NCBI RefSeq assembly: GCF_047301505.1
Contig: NZ_CP154840.1
Coordinates: 1 to 64,000, forward strand
DNA: 64,000 nucleotides
Direction of reading: 5' to 3'
Source of the DNA: Lysinibacillus_B sp031181585
Lineage (GTDB): Bacteria > Bacillota > Bacilli > Bacillales_A > Planococcaceae
Shown: piece after piece, positions 52,220 through 61,691 of the stretch
Numbering within the stretch: position 1 is the stretch's first letter
Layout: the number at the start of each line of letters is the position of its first letter
The notes under the pieces: generated by a model
The model's input: the letters and a program-made list of their open reading frames with translations, nothing else
Databases searched by the model: none
What the model was told of the DNA's origin: nothing
Made by a program: the position numbers and the translations under genes

Positions 52220-54628
52220 GTGACGATTATTTTTGCCATCTTACTTCCATTTATCGTAGCCGCATGTATTCCTTTTGTATATAGGCGATTTACGAATTTG
52301 CATATCGGCTGGTTCGTGCTAGCGGTACCGGTCATCTTATTTGGACTTTTAGCTACATATATCCCTCGTATTGCAAAAGGTGAAACCTACACCTATACAA
52401 TTGAGTGGATTCCCTCGTTCCATATAAATTTCACCACCTATTTAGACGGTCTAAGCATGATTCTTGGGCTGCTTATTACTGGTGTCGGAAGTTTAGTCAT
52501 TTTATACTCGATTTTTTACCTGTCGACAAAAGAATCACTACATCACTTTTATTGCTACCTGCTGCTCTTTATGGGAGCCATGCTTGGGGTAGTCCTATCA
52601 GACAATTTAATGGTCCTTTATGCGTTCTGGGAACTGACAAGTGTATCTTCGTTCCTGTTAATAGCATTTTGGCATCACCGGAAAGCTTCGCGTGCAGGAG
52701 CGCGTAAAGCAATGACAATTACCGTTATAGGCGGTGTAGCAATGCTTGTTGGGTTTTTGCTGCTATATGCCATCGGCGGCACGTTCAGCGTCAGGGAGCT
52801 CATTTCCCAGGCAGACATGCTGCAGAGTCATGTCTTATTCGTTCCGGCAATGCTGCTTGTTCTGCTCGGGGCATTTACAAAGTCTGCCCAATTTCCATTT
52901 CATATTTGGCTGCCTGATGCCATGGAGGCACCTACTCCTGTATCCGCATATCTTCATTCTGCGACAATGGTTAAGGCAGGAATCTATTTAGTTGCTCGTA
53001 CAACCCCTATTTTCGGCGGTCATGAGGTATGGTTCTGGACCGTAAGTGTAATCGGCCTTGTAACGCTTTTCTGGGGTTCCTTTAATGCAGTAAAACAATT
53101 CGATTTAAAAGCATTGCTTGCGTATTCGACGGTCAGTCAGCTTGGATTGATCATGTGCTTATTAGGGCTTGGATCTGCAGCACTGCACCTCGGTTATTCC
53201 ACAGAGTCGGTGATTTATACGCAGGCAACATTCGCTGCGCTGTTCCACTTGATAAATCATTCAACATTTAAGGGAGCCCTGTTTATGATGGTCGGAATAG
53301 TCGACCATGAAGTGGGGACACGTGATATCCGTCGCTTGGGCGGATTAATGGCACTTATGCCGTTTACTTTTACAATAGCGGTAATCGGAAGTTTTTCTAT
53401 GGCAGGTCTTCCACCGTTCAATGGGTTTTTAAGTAAGGAAATGTTCTTTGCCGCTACTTTGCACATTACAGAGCTAAATATCTTCTCACTTGAAGCATTT
53501 GGCATGCTGTTTCCTATCATTGCATGGATAGCAAGTGTGTTGACATTTGTCTACTGTATGATCATCGTTGCTAGGACTTTCCTTGGAAAGGTGAAACCGG
53601 AGCGTCTGGAAAAGCCTCCGCATGAAGCGCCATTTGGCATGCTTATTTCGCCATTCATCTTAATTGCGCTTGTAATCGGTATTTTCTTATTCCCAAATGT
53701 ATTAGGGCACTATATACTGCAGCCGGCGATGGCAAGTGTTTACCCTGGTTTCCCGTCTTCAGAGGAGCTTACGCCTCATATTTATGCATGGCATGGTATC
53801 AATACAGAGCTGCTAATGACGGTCGGGGTAGTTGTGCTGGGGATTGTGTTATATCGTACGCTGAAAAAATGGCGTCCGATTTATCGCATTATCCCAGAGC
53901 GGTATACACTGAATGCTTTATATGAACGTGTTATTACGACGAGTGAAAATACATCTGGCAGTATAACAAGACGTTATATGAATGGAAATCTATCGTATTA
54001 CTTTATGTATATTTATATCGTTTTTGTGGCAGCAGTAGCAGGGTACTTCTTGCTTTCTGATGCATTCAGCTGGCAGCCATCCAAGGACTCTTCGGTTCAG
54101 TATTATGAGCTCATTCTTGTGTTGGTCATGATTTTTGCGTCTGTTGCGCTGCTATTTGCGAAGGGACGTATCACTTCCGTCCTGTTAAACGGCGTATTAG
54201 GGTATTCTGTAGCCTTCTTCTTTGTTATCTTCCGGGCACCAGATCTAGCGCTGACACAGCTTGTCGTAGAATCTGTAACGACTGCATTGTTCTTGATCAG
54301 CTTTAAATTCCTGCCGGAGTTAAAACCGGAAAGAACCTCCAAGGCTATTGTCTTTTCAAAAGCCCTTGTGTCTATTTTAGTTGGAGCGACAGTGACATTG
54401 ATTGGCTTAGCGGTAATGAACTACGAGAAATTTTCTGCTATCTCTGTCTACTTTGAAAATGCTTACGAGCTGGCCGGCGGTAAAAATATCGTCAATGCGA
54501 TTTTAGGCGACTTCCGGGCATTTGATACGATGCTCGAAGTAGTAGTGCTATTTATCGCGGGGCTTGGCGTTTATACACTTATTAAACTAAAGGCAAAGAA
54601 AGGAGATGCAGACGTTGAAAATAAATGA
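52220..54628 (+). CDS. mrpA: Na+/H+ antiporter subunit A
   Basis: An 802-residue membrane protein with about 20 hydrophobic segments: an NDH-1 subunit-5-like antiporter core (AFWELTSVSSFLLIAFWHH, PDAMEAPTPVSAYLHSATMVKAG, LKALLAYSTVSQLGL, HSTFKGALFM) and a C-terminal MrpB-like extension (ALTQLVVESVTTALF). It forms the multi-subunit Mrp complex that exchanges Na+ (or K+) for protons, giving sodium and alkali tolerance. GTG start with GGGGGG 9 bp upstream. It overlaps mrpB. Confidence 0.95.
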   Translation: MTIIFAILLPFIVAACIPFVYRRFTNLHIGWFVLAVPVILFGLLATYIPRIAKGETYTYTIEWIPSFHINFTTYLDGLSMILGLLITGVGSLVILYSIFYLSTKESLHHFYCYLLLFMGAMLGVVLSDNLMVLYAFWELTSVSSFLLIAFWHHRKASRAGARKAMTITVIGGVAMLVGFLLLYAIGGTFSVRELISQADMLQSHVLFVPAMLLVLLGAFTKSAQFPFHIWLPDAMEAPTPVSAYLHSATMVKAGIYLVARTTPIFGGHEVWFWTVSVIGLVTLFWGSFNAVKQFDLKALLAYSTVSQLGLIMCLLGLGSAALHLGYSTESVIYTQATFAALFHLINHSTFKGALFMMVGIVDHEVGTRDIRRLGGLMALMPFTFTIAVIGSFSMAGLPPFNGFLSKEMFFAATLHITELNIFSLEAFGMLFPIIAWIASVLTFVYCMIIVARTFLGKVKPERLEKPPHEAPFGMLISPFILIALVIGIFLFPNVLGHYILQPAMASVYPGFPSSEELTPHIYAWHGINTELLMTVGVVVLGIVLYRTLKKWRPIYRIIPERYTLNALYERVITTSENTSGSITRRYMNGNLSYYFMYIYIVFVAAVAGYFLLSDAFSWQPSKDSSVQYYELILVLVMIFASVALLFAKGRITSVLLNGVLGYSVAFFFVIFRAPDLALTQLVVESVTTALFLISFKFLPELKPERTSKAIVFSKALVSILVGATVTLIGLAVMNYEKFSAISVYFENAYELAGGKNIVNAILGDFRAFDTMLEVVVLFIAGLGVYTLIKLKAKKGDADVENK

Positions 54629-55037
54629 TGTCATTTTACGCACAGTCGTAAAAGGTGTTGTATTCATCGTATTGACACTCGGTGTCTACCTCTTCTTTGC
54701 AGGGCATAATGAGCCGGGTGGAGGGTTCATTGGCGGGCTTGTGCTTGGCTCGGGTATCGTGCTTTTGTATATTACGTTTGATATCGAGACAGTTCATAGA
54801 GGAATGCCTTTTGATTTTAAAAAGGTGGCCGCGCTGGGGGTGCTGCTTGCTACAGGCAGTGCCATTGCTTCTCTTTTCTTTGGCGCACCGTTTTTGAAGC
54901 AGGCAGATGATTATTTTGAATTTCCGCTGCTTGGGGAAACCCATTTGACGACAGTCACCATCTTTGAGGCTGGGGTAGCTTTGACAGTTATCGGAACATT
55001 GGTGACGATTATTTTAAGTATAAGTGAGGATGAATAG
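54615..55037 (+). CDS. mrpB: Na+/H+ antiporter subunit B
   Basis: A 140-residue subunit with four transmembrane helices and the conserved FAGHNEPGGGFIGGLVLGSG segment, followed by FDIETVHRG. TTG at 54615 is preferred: AAGGAG (54599-54604) is suitably spaced, and the protein then starts MKINDVILR; ATG at 54606 lies only 1-2 bp after the site. It overlaps mrpA by 14 bp and is followed by mrpC without a gap. Confidence 0.9.
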   Translation: MKINDVILRTVVKGVVFIVLTLGVYLFFAGHNEPGGGFIGGLVLGSGIVLLYITFDIETVHRGMPFDFKKVAALGVLLATGSAIASLFFGAPFLKQADDYFEFPLLGETHLTTVTIFEAGVALTVIGTLVTIILSISEDE

Positions 55038-55038
55038 C

Positions 55039-55377
55039 ATGGAATCTTTAATGATGATATTAATTGGTGTTCTTGTAGCAGTCGCTACCTATTTAGTCCT
55101 CTCTCGTAAAATCCTTCGGGTCATTATTGGAACAGCCGTGTTATCGCATGCTGTGCATCTGCTGATTTTAACAGTAGGCGGTCTGAAAAAAGGGGATGTG
55201 CCGCTGCTTAGCCAGTCGGACGGCCCTTACACAGATGCTCTCCCGCAGGCGCTGATCTTAACGGCTATTGTTATCAGCTTTGCAGTGACGGCTTTTGTTC
55301 TTGTTCTGGCCTACCGTATGTATAAAACAAATGACGCAGATGATTTCAGCGAGTTGGGGGGATCATCTGATGAATAA
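55039..55377 (+). CDS. mrpC: Na+/H+ antiporter subunit C
   Basis: A 112-residue NuoK-like subunit with three transmembrane helices; DGPYTDALPQALILTAIVISFAVTAF is the typical MrpC segment (read as DGPYTDALPQALILTAIV then ISFAVTAF). ATG 55039 has GAGGA 9 bp upstream; GTG 55024 has no site. It overlaps mrpD by 8 bp. Confidence 0.92.
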   Translation: MESLMMILIGVLVAVATYLVLSRKILRVIIGTAVLSHAVHLLILTVGGLKKGDVPLLSQSDGPYTDALPQALILTAIVISFAVTAFVLVLAYRMYKTNDADDFSELGGSSDE

Positions 55378-56854
55378 TATTATTGTATTGCCGATGATTG
55401 TCCCGGTTATTACAGCTATCCTGCTCGTATTTCTTCGTGATTTTATTAAGCTTCAGCGTATTATCAGCCTTATGACGATGGGGTTTGTCATCGGTGTTAC
55501 GGCCTTATTGCTTGGTCTTGTACAATCCGGGGGGATTATGAAGCTGGACTTCAGCGGATGGCTCCCTCCATATGGCATCCTTTTTGTAGCGGATTCATTT
55601 GCGCTCATACTTGTCTTAACGGCTAGTATCATCACAGCCATTTGCTTGATTTATGCATTCGCTACCATTGGTGAACGCCATGAGAGGATGTTTTTCTATC
55701 CATTTGTGCTGTTCTTAATTGCCGGAGTAAATGGATCATTCCTAACAGGAGACATTTTTAATTTGTTCGTCTGTTTTGAGGTGATGCTGCTTGCGTCGTA
55801 TGTACTAGTTGCACTGGGCGGGGAGAAGGTACAGCTGCGAGAGGCGCTCAAGTATGTCTTAATCAATGTAGTCGCTTCCTGGCTGTTCCTTGTGGCGCTG
55901 GCTTTCCTATACGGGACAGTAAAGACATTAAATATGGCACATATTGCACAGCGAGTTGCCGAATTAGGACAGGACCCAATCCTTACGACAGTGTCGATTC
56001 TATTCTTGATTGTCTTTGCGTTAAAGGCAGGGCTATTATTGTTCTTCTGGCTGCCAGGTTCCTATAGTGTGCCGCCTACAGCGGTACAGGCACTGTTTGC
56101 TGCATTGCTGACAAAGGTCGGCGTCTACGCATTATTCCGTACGTTTACATTGATGTTCCCATTGAATCAGGAGGTTACACATTTAATCATTGGTATAATG
56201 GCGGGTCTTACCATTATAGCAGGCTGTATGGGGGCGCTTGCTGGGAAGGATGTCCGCACGATTGCTACTTATAATGTAATTATCGCGATTGGGTTTATCC
56301 TCATCGGCCTAGCTACAGGTACAGAGACAGGCTTTGCCGGCTCTATTTATTATCTAGTTCATGATATGTTTGCAAAAGCATTGCTCTTCTTATTAATCGG
56401 TACGATGGTATATTTGACTGGCGAAGTCATCGTAAAAAGGATGAGCGGGCTTATTCGAAACTATCCATTGTTTGGTTGGATTTACTTTATTGTAATGTGT
56501 GCTCTTGCCGGCATTCCACCACTAAGTGGATTTATCGGGAAGCTGTTGATTGGACAGGGAGCAATCGAAGGTGAAAATTTTGTGCTGCTGGCATTAGGCT
56601 TTGCTTCCAGCATCATTGTATTATACTCACTATTACGTATTTTACTAGCGTCGTTCTTCGGAGAGACGACGATCAGCGAGGATCATCAGAAGCCGATTCC
56701 CAAGTTGGCGATGACAGCGTTCTCCTTACTGGCGCTTTGCCTCATAGTTCTGGGAGTAGGGGCCGAGGCATTCGCACCATTTATTGAAGACGCAGCAAAA
56801 ACATTGGCTGATCCGAGCATCTATATAGAAGCTGTTTTAGGAAATAGTGAGTAA
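55370..56854 (+). CDS. mrpD: Na+/H+ antiporter subunit D
   Basis: A 494-residue NuoM/NuoN-like antiporter subunit with about 14 helices. Key segments are FNLFVCFEVMLLASYVLVALGG (with the conserved Glu), LKAGLLLFFWLPGSYSVPPTAV, LVHDMFAKALLFLLIG and ALAGIPPLSGFIGK. ATG 55370 is preceded by GGGGGGATC; the upstream 25 codons of the open frame overlap mrpC and are not used. The Lys and Glu residues of the proton channel are intact. Confidence 0.94.
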   Translation: MNNIIVLPMIVPVITAILLVFLRDFIKLQRIISLMTMGFVIGVTALLLGLVQSGGIMKLDFSGWLPPYGILFVADSFALILVLTASIITAICLIYAFATIGERHERMFFYPFVLFLIAGVNGSFLTGDIFNLFVCFEVMLLASYVLVALGGEKVQLREALKYVLINVVASWLFLVALAFLYGTVKTLNMAHIAQRVAELGQDPILTTVSILFLIVFALKAGLLLFFWLPGSYSVPPTAVQALFAALLTKVGVYALFRTFTLMFPLNQEVTHLIIGIMAGLTIIAGCMGALAGKDVRTIATYNVIIAIGFILIGLATGTETGFAGSIYYLVHDMFAKALLFLLIGTMVYLTGEVIVKRMSGLIRNYPLFGWIYFIVMCALAGIPPLSGFIGKLLIGQGAIEGENFVLLALGFASSIIVLYSLLRILLASFFGETTISEDHQKPIPKLAMTAFSLLALCLIVLGVGAEAFAPFIEDAAKTLADPSIYIEAVLGNSE

Positions 56855-56868
56855 AGGAGGGTGAGCAT

Positions 56869-57357
56869 ATGTTAGGACAATTTGTATTAAACTTATTTAT
56901 TGCTGCATTATGGTTTCTATTAAAGGATGATCCGCAAGCCGATTTTTCCACATTTGTAGCAGGATTTCTTGTAGGGATCGTCATTCTATATGCGATGCAC
57001 CGATTCTTTGGTACACGCTTTTACCTGCGTCGTGTAGAGAAAATTATCAAGCTCATCCTCCTCTTTATTCAAGAGCTCATCCTATCGAGTATATCAGTCC
57101 TTCGGTGGGTACTCTCCCCAAAGTTAAATATTACCCCGGGGATTTTCACCTATGAGACAAAGCTGGAAGGTGATTGGCAGGTGACGGCGCTTGCACTGCT
57201 TTTAACACTTACACCGGGTTCTGTCGTCATGGAAGTATCGGAGGAAGGAAACCTCTTCTACATTCATGCAATGGACTTAGAAGAGGCAAAGGATTCAATT
57301 GTCCGTTCCATCGGAAAATTTGAACGGGCCATTTTGGAGGTGACGCGCAATGATTGA
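56869..57357 (+). CDS. mrpE: Na+/H+ antiporter subunit E
   Basis: A 162-residue subunit with two or three N-terminal membrane helices and a soluble C-terminal domain holding LTLTPGSVVMEVSEEGN and HAMDLEEAKDSIVRSIGKFE, standard for MrpE. AAAGGAGGGTGAGC precedes the ATG. It overlaps mrpF by 8 bp. Confidence 0.93.
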   Translation: MLGQFVLNLFIAALWFLLKDDPQADFSTFVAGFLVGIVILYAMHRFFGTRFYLRRVEKIIKLILLFIQELILSSISVLRWVLSPKLNITPGIFTYETKLEGDWQVTALALLLTLTPGSVVMEVSEEGNLFYIHAMDLEEAKDSIVRSIGKFERAILEVTRND

Positions 57358-57634
57358 GAAAATAATGCTCGTATCGCTTGCGCTATTTATGGTAGCAATT
57401 GCACTGCTGCTCTACCGTATCGTAAAGGGGCCGACCTTGCCTGACCGTGCAATTGCGATTGATACAATTGGCGTAAACCTTATCTCGGCGATTGCTATCG
57501 TATCTATTGTACTGAAGACAAAAGCGTTTTTAGAGGCGATTTTAATACTGGGTGTTCTAGCGTTTATTGGAACGATTGCCTTTTCAAAATATATTGAAAG
57601 GGGCGTTATCGTTGAGCGAAAGTCAAGGGATTGA
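57350..57634 (+). CDS. mrpF: Na+/H+ antiporter subunit F
   Basis: A 94-residue subunit with three helices and the conserved KGPTLPDRAIAIDTIGVNLI motif containing the functionally important Asp. It overlaps both mrpE and mrpG, so translation of the last three subunits is coupled. Confidence 0.93.
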   Translation: MIEKIMLVSLALFMVAIALLLYRIVKGPTLPDRAIAIDTIGVNLISAIAIVSIVLKTKAFLEAILILGVLAFIGTIAFSKYIERGVIVERKSRD

Positions 57635-58052
57635 ATGGATTGCTGTATTGCTGATACTCTTCGGCTCTATCGTCAGTGTCATTAGCGCATTTGGAATGCT
57701 GCGGCTGCCTGATGTCTATACACGTTCACATGCAGCGACGAAAAGCGCAACGCTTTCTGTATTGTGCTGTCTGCTGGGGGCATTCATTTACTTTTGGAGC
57801 CATGATGGCTATGTCAGTGTACGTCTGATACTAGGTATCATCTTTACGTTTATTACGGCTCCGGTCGCAGGCCATCTCGTATGCCGCGCTGCCTATCGAT
57901 CACGTGTGCCGTTAGCTGAAGGTTCTGGTGACGATGCACTTAAAGTTGTGCTTTTTGGAAGTGAGACTGAAGAGGAGCCAAAGGATAAGTTAGTGGAGTT
58001 TAAAGTGGAGGAAGATTTGTCTCCAGAAAAGAAAGATCATAATCAAACTTGA
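57612..58052 (+). CDS. mrpG: Na+/H+ antiporter subunit G
   Basis: A 146-residue subunit with three helices; GMLRLPDVYTRSHAATKSATLS is the MrpG hallmark (read as GMLRLPDVYTR then SHAATKSATLS). TTG at 57612 is chosen because AAAGGGG is 8 bp upstream; the open frame continues to 57567 within mrpF. The acidic C-terminal tail (residues 115-146) is longer than in typical MrpG. It ends the operon ahead of an intrinsic terminator. Confidence 0.9.
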   Translation: MSESQGIEWIAVLLILFGSIVSVISAFGMLRLPDVYTRSHAATKSATLSVLCCLLGAFIYFWSHDGYVSVRLILGIIFTFITAPVAGHLVCRAAYRSRVPLAEGSGDDALKVVLFGSETEEEPKDKLVEFKVEEDLSPEKKDHNQT

Positions 58053-58053
58053 A

Positions 58054-58087
58054 AAAAGGGGTACCTCGAGGGAGGATGCCCCTTTTC
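58054..58087 (+). terminator. Intrinsic terminator of the mrp operon
   Basis: AAAAGGGG (58054-58061) pairs with CCCCTTTT (58079-58086), with CCTC/GAGG pairing inside, directly after the mrpG stop codon. Confidence 0.8.
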
Positions 58088-58275
58088 TGTCGGAAAAAAG
58101 GAATTATATATGCAGATTGCTAATAGGATAAAATAGAGGAAGCACTCGTAATAGAAATTTTAGGTAATGAATGAATACCTATATTCACCACTTGAATGTT
58201 TCGGAAGATGTGCCTATGATAGAAACCATGATGCTGGAATTTGCATTAGATTGATAGAGAATCGAGCGGGTCGAC

Positions 58276-59091
58276 GTGAAAAGATTAGCTAAGGTAATCC
58301 TTTATGTAGCTGCCTTTATATTATTTTTTTATGCTAATAACAACTTGTTAGGGACAACAGAATATACAGTTGAGTCCGATAAGCTGCCGGAAGCCTTTGA
58401 TGGTTTCCGAATTGTACAAGTGAGTGATTTGCATGATGCAACATTTGGCGATGATCAGCAAAGGCTTGTAAAGAGAGTGAAAGATGCCAATCCGGATGCG
58501 ATCTTCTTGACGGGTGATTTGATAGATAGCCGGCGCTATCATTTAGAGAACAGCCTGGATGCAGTTGAACAATTTGTTACATTTGCGGACGTATATTATG
58601 TACTAGGTAATCATGAGGTAGCTGTAAATCAGACAGACGAAATTTACATGGCCCTCGAAAGCCTTGGCGTACATATATTACCGAATCAATCGATGGGAAT
58701 AGAGCGCGACGGGGAGCGCTTGTCGATTATCGGTATCGAGGACCCGCTGATGGGTAAAGAAGTTCAGGAAATGCTGACTGAAGCGATGGCTGGCGTCGAA
58801 GAGAGTGCCTTTAAAATCTTATTATCCCATCGTCCGGAAAAATTCGAAACTTATGTAGAAAATCAGCTGGATCTTGTATTTACAGGTCATGCCCATGGCG
58901 GCCAGGTACGCCTTCCCTTTATTGGGGGACTGGTTGCACCCGGGCAGGGCTGGCTGCCAGCCTATACAAGCGGTATGTATGAAAAAGCTGACACAAAAAT
59001 GCTTGTCAGCAGGGGGTTAGGCAATAGTCTGGTACCGCAGCGACTCTTTAATTTACCAGAGCTTATTGTAGTAGAATTGAAATCAACGTAA
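58276..59091 (+). CDS. YkuE-type metallophosphoesterase
   Basis: A 271-residue calcineurin-like phosphoesterase with an N-terminal membrane anchor (residues 5-22). Metal-binding motifs in order are QVSDLHD (about 48-54), LTGDLID, LGNHE, LSHRPE and FTGHAHGGQ, all intact. YkuE of Bacillus subtilis is a cell-wall-associated member. The substrate is unknown. GTG at 58276; the ribosome binding site (GAGCGGG) is only fair. It is the last chromosomal-type gene before the decayed insertion sequences. Confidence 0.85.
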   Translation: MKRLAKVILYVAAFILFFYANNNLLGTTEYTVESDKLPEAFDGFRIVQVSDLHDATFGDDQQRLVKRVKDANPDAIFLTGDLIDSRRYHLENSLDAVEQFVTFADVYYVLGNHEVAVNQTDEIYMALESLGVHILPNQSMGIERDGERLSIIGIEDPLMGKEVQEMLTEAMAGVEESAFKILLSHRPEKFETYVENQLDLVFTGHAHGGQVRLPFIGGLVAPGQGWLPAYTSGMYEKADTKMLVSRGLGNSLVPQRLFNLPELIVVELKST

Positions 59092-59197
59092 GAGAGGTCA
59101 TCAGTTCAAATGGCTTCTCATACTGAAGACAGACTCAAGAAATGGTGCTGCACTCCAAAAGTTAGAGTTAAAATACTGACTTTTGGGGTGTTCTTTT

Positions 59198-59752
59198 ATG
59201 GCCAAATATAATAAAGAATTCAAACTGAAAATTGTTCAAGAGTATTTATTAAATACTTTAAGTTTTGATCGATTGGCACAAAAATACGGTATGCCATCTT
59301 CCACACCCATCAAGCATTGGGTAAAGGCTTATAAAGCCTTTGGAGAAAAGGGTTTACAGAGAAAAGTAGTTAATGAGGAATATCCTGTTCAATTCAAATT
59401 AGGTGTATTACACTTTATGAAACAAACAGGTGCTTCTTATCAAGAGACTGCGATTCAATCTAAGCTGAATAATCCCAGTTTAATCGCCAATTGGAACAGA
59501 AAATTAGTAAAATAAGGAGTAGAAGGCCTGAAACATGCGAAGGGACGGGCAACTATGTCTAAAAAAAAGAAGAAAACCAAAACAGAAAAATTAGTGTCAC
59601 GCGAAGAGCAGTTAGAATGTGAAAATGAATTACTTCGTTTGGAGGTTGCGTATTTAAAAAAGTTGAAGGCTTTTCGTGCGAATCCGGATGCTTTCCTCGA
59701 AAAGCGCAAGCAGCCATCGCCTTTGAACTCAAAGAAGAAGGGTTCCGATTAA
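59198..59752 (+). pseudogene. IS3-family transposase orfA, in-frame stop
   Basis: The N-terminal part (YNKEFKLKIVQEYLLN ... HWVKAYKAFGEKG) is a helix-turn-helix of IS3 OrfA. A TAA at 59513-59515 interrupts it. Beyond it the same frame continues as GVEGLKHAKGRAT and then the Lys-rich leucine-zipper tail (KTEKLVSREEQLECENELLRLE). Reading TAA as TAT (Tyr) would give an intact OrfA of about 184 residues, so a single point mutation disables it. GGGGTG precedes the ATG. Confidence 0.82.
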
Positions 59753-60523
59753 GAGACATTTTAAAACAAATCGATATTCCAGAAGCAACGTATCATTATC
59801 ACAACAAGCAAATGAACCAGGAAGATTCAAATCAAGCGTGGAAAAACTTGATAGTAGAGATATTTGAGAAACGTGAAGGTCGATATGGTTACTGGCGTAT
59901 TCATTCGGAATTGAAAGCCAAAGGCTATAAAATTAATCATAAAAAGGTACAGCGAATCATGAAGGAATTGAATTTAAAATGTGAGAAATTCATGCGCAAA
60001 TCTCGCTATAAATCATATAAAGGAACAGTAGGAAAAGTTGCCAAAAACATTTTAAACCGTCGTTTCAACACACCATACGTTCTTCAAAAATTAGTGACAG
60101 ACGTAACGAAATTCAAATGTACAAATGATGAAAAACTGTATGTAAGTTCGATTATGGATTTATATAACAAGGAGATTATTGGATTTAGTATGTCAAAACG
60201 TCCTTCCTACATTAGAGTTTGTAATTAACTCGTTGAAACAAGCGCTACCAGCGATTGATAAGTATGCAGAATATTGAACAACGATCCATAAGGATCAAGG
60301 TTGGCACCGCCAACATAAAGTGTGGGTGAAAACATTAAAGCAAAACAAGATTTTCCAAAGTATGTCTCGCAAAGCAACATGTGCAGACAATGCGGCTATG
60401 GAGAATTTCTCTGGCGTACTTAAACAAGAAATGTATTACGGAGAAAAATTACTCTCTTACGAATCATTAAAGATGAAAATTGAAAAGTATATAGATTACT
60501 ATAACGACGATCAAATTAAATAA
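59717..60523 (+). pseudogene. IS3-family transposase orfB, multiply disrupted
   Basis: The frame from about 59717 carries HTH_21 (RYGYWRIHSELKAKGYKINHKKV) and the first catalytic Asp region of the rve integrase domain (LVTDVTKFKC, SSIMDLYNKEI). A one-base change near 60206 shifts the frame before LEFVINSLKQALPAIDKYAEY, a TGA follows at about 60276, and the third part (HKDQGWH ... ADNAAMENFSGVLKQEMYYGE) contains the DDE glutamate region. The last ~25 residues expected after NDDQIK are missing. At least three lesions: inactive. Confidence 0.8.
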
Positions 60524-60551
60524 AAAATCTAACTTTAAGGGGTCACTACTA

Positions 60552-61245
60552 ATGCATCAGTATCCATAACGGCCTTCGTGTTCATTATAAATGGCTTGAA
60601 TTTTAGCCTTTAACTCCACATCTTAAGCTGGTCGGTTCATCTTTTTTACTATATCGTAATATGTGCTACGTTTGATTCCTGCGAATATCACAAGCGCCTT
60701 CACCGAGTATTTATGCCTTCATTCAAAGATGACTCTTACTTTGTCTTTTTTGGTGATGTTTCCTTGGCTTGAACTAAGGTGTTCAACTTTTTTAAATACT
60801 CATTTTCCATTTCAAGTTGTTTGATGCGTGCTTGAAGTGCCTCAGTTGCACCTTCTACTGATACTTGTTTTATTTGATTTTTCATTTCTTTTTTCATGGA
60901 TGGACGCCCCTGTTTCTTTGATTGAAGCCATCAAATTCTTTTGTTTCAAATTGCTTTTTCCAGCTATCGAGTGTGGAGGCAGTAGGTATGTTAAAGATAG
61001 CTACTGTTTCACATGAGGGCGTACCATGATTAATCATGTATTTTAGTACGTCTAGTTTAAACTGTGCAATATATTGTATACCGTTTAATAAATGTTTCTA
61101 CACCATGATATTCATATAGTTTCGCCCATTTTAGAATCGCTGTGTGGTCAGTCCCTATGGACTCAGCGAGTTCAACTGAATTTCCATCTCCTTTTAAGTA
61201 ACGTATAGCTGCTTTTATTTTTTCTTCAGGTGTATATTTCGCCAT
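60552..61245 (-). pseudogene. IS3-family orfA/orfB remnant
   Basis: The first part (61245-61057) reads MAKYTPEEKIKAAIRYLKG and GNSVELAESIGTDHTAILKW, a typical OrfA helix-turn-helix, then stops. Shifted frames continue the homology: QFKLDVLKYMINHGTPS, then a coiled coil (ALQARIKQLEMENEYLKKLN), then the OrfB start (VKALVIFAGIKRSTYYDIVK) and KAKIQAIYNEHEGRYGY. Several frameshifts and stops, plus 3' truncation, make it inactive. Confidence 0.72.
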
Positions 61246-61296
61246 AAAAAAGCTACACCTCCAATTGTGATATGCTCCCCGTTGGGTAGACAGATT
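60552..61296 (-). mobile_element. Truncated second IS3-family remnant
   Basis: On the minus strand from about 61296 the segment encodes IS3-type OrfA and the beginning of OrfB, and it is cut off at the sequence EHEGRYGY by the neighbouring IS150-like element. Only about 740 bp remain. Its outer end, CTCCCCGTTGGGTAGACAGA (61275-61294, plus-strand sense), is an IS terminal repeat. Confidence 0.7.
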
Positions 61297-61327
61297 AAAA
61301 AATAAAATCTGTTTATCTAATGGGGAG
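61275..61327. repeat. Head-to-head IS terminal repeats (imperfect palindrome)
   Basis: The 22 bases at 61275-61296 and the 22 bases at 61306-61327 are inverted copies with 18 of 22 matches, all four differences being transitions, separated by AAAAAATAA. They mark the outer ends of two IS remnants that point away from each other. Confidence 0.7.
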
Positions 61328-61334
61328 ATTTTTT

Positions 61335-61691
61335 ATGTCTACATATTTTTTCTCTAAGGAAGAGAAATTGGCAATTATTAAGTTTTATCACGAGGAGCGG
61401 GAACATTTATGTCATCATGTTGAAGTAAAAGAGATTTATGCAAAACGCAAAGAAACGATTGAGCGTATCTTTGCCGATGCGAAAGAAAAGCATGGTATGT
61501 GTTGGACAAGCCTACGAGGTCTTAAAAAATTGTCCATGCAGGCGATACTTACTTTTTTTAATAAATTTAGAAAGCACTGCCTTTTTGGACATGGCAGGTT
61601 GTCTAATATGAAATCGTCTTGTAGAGAAGATTCACACCTGAAGCGCAGAGAGAAGTTGGATCCGAATATCTCTTTAAAAATAACAAAGTGA
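61335..61691 (+). pseudogene. Chimeric transposase remnant with IS1182-like C-terminus
   Basis: The first 22 codons (MSTYFFSKEEKLAIIKFYHE) resemble the start of an IS3-type OrfA. From about residue 33 the sequence (VKEIYAKRKETIERIFADAK, EKHGM, LRGLKKLSMQAILTF) is the C-terminus of an IS1182-family DDE transposase. The catalytic N-terminal 400 residues of IS1182 are missing. The last ~45 residues are read-through of former 3' flanking DNA. It is a deletion or recombination product, not a functional gene. Confidence 0.68.

Larger units (their letters stand above)
59146..60551 (+). mobile_element. Decayed IS3-family insertion sequence (IS150-like)
   Basis: The left end TGCTGCACTCCAAAAGTTAG (59146-59165) and the right end, whose reverse complement reads TAGTGACCCCTTAAAGTTAG (60529-60548), are imperfect inverted repeats of IS3/IS150 type. 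Between them lie orfA and orfB with several lesions: an in-frame stop in orfA, and a frameshift, an in-frame stop and a missing 3' end in orfB. No clean 3-bp target duplication is visible. The element cannot be autonomous. Confidence 0.8.
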
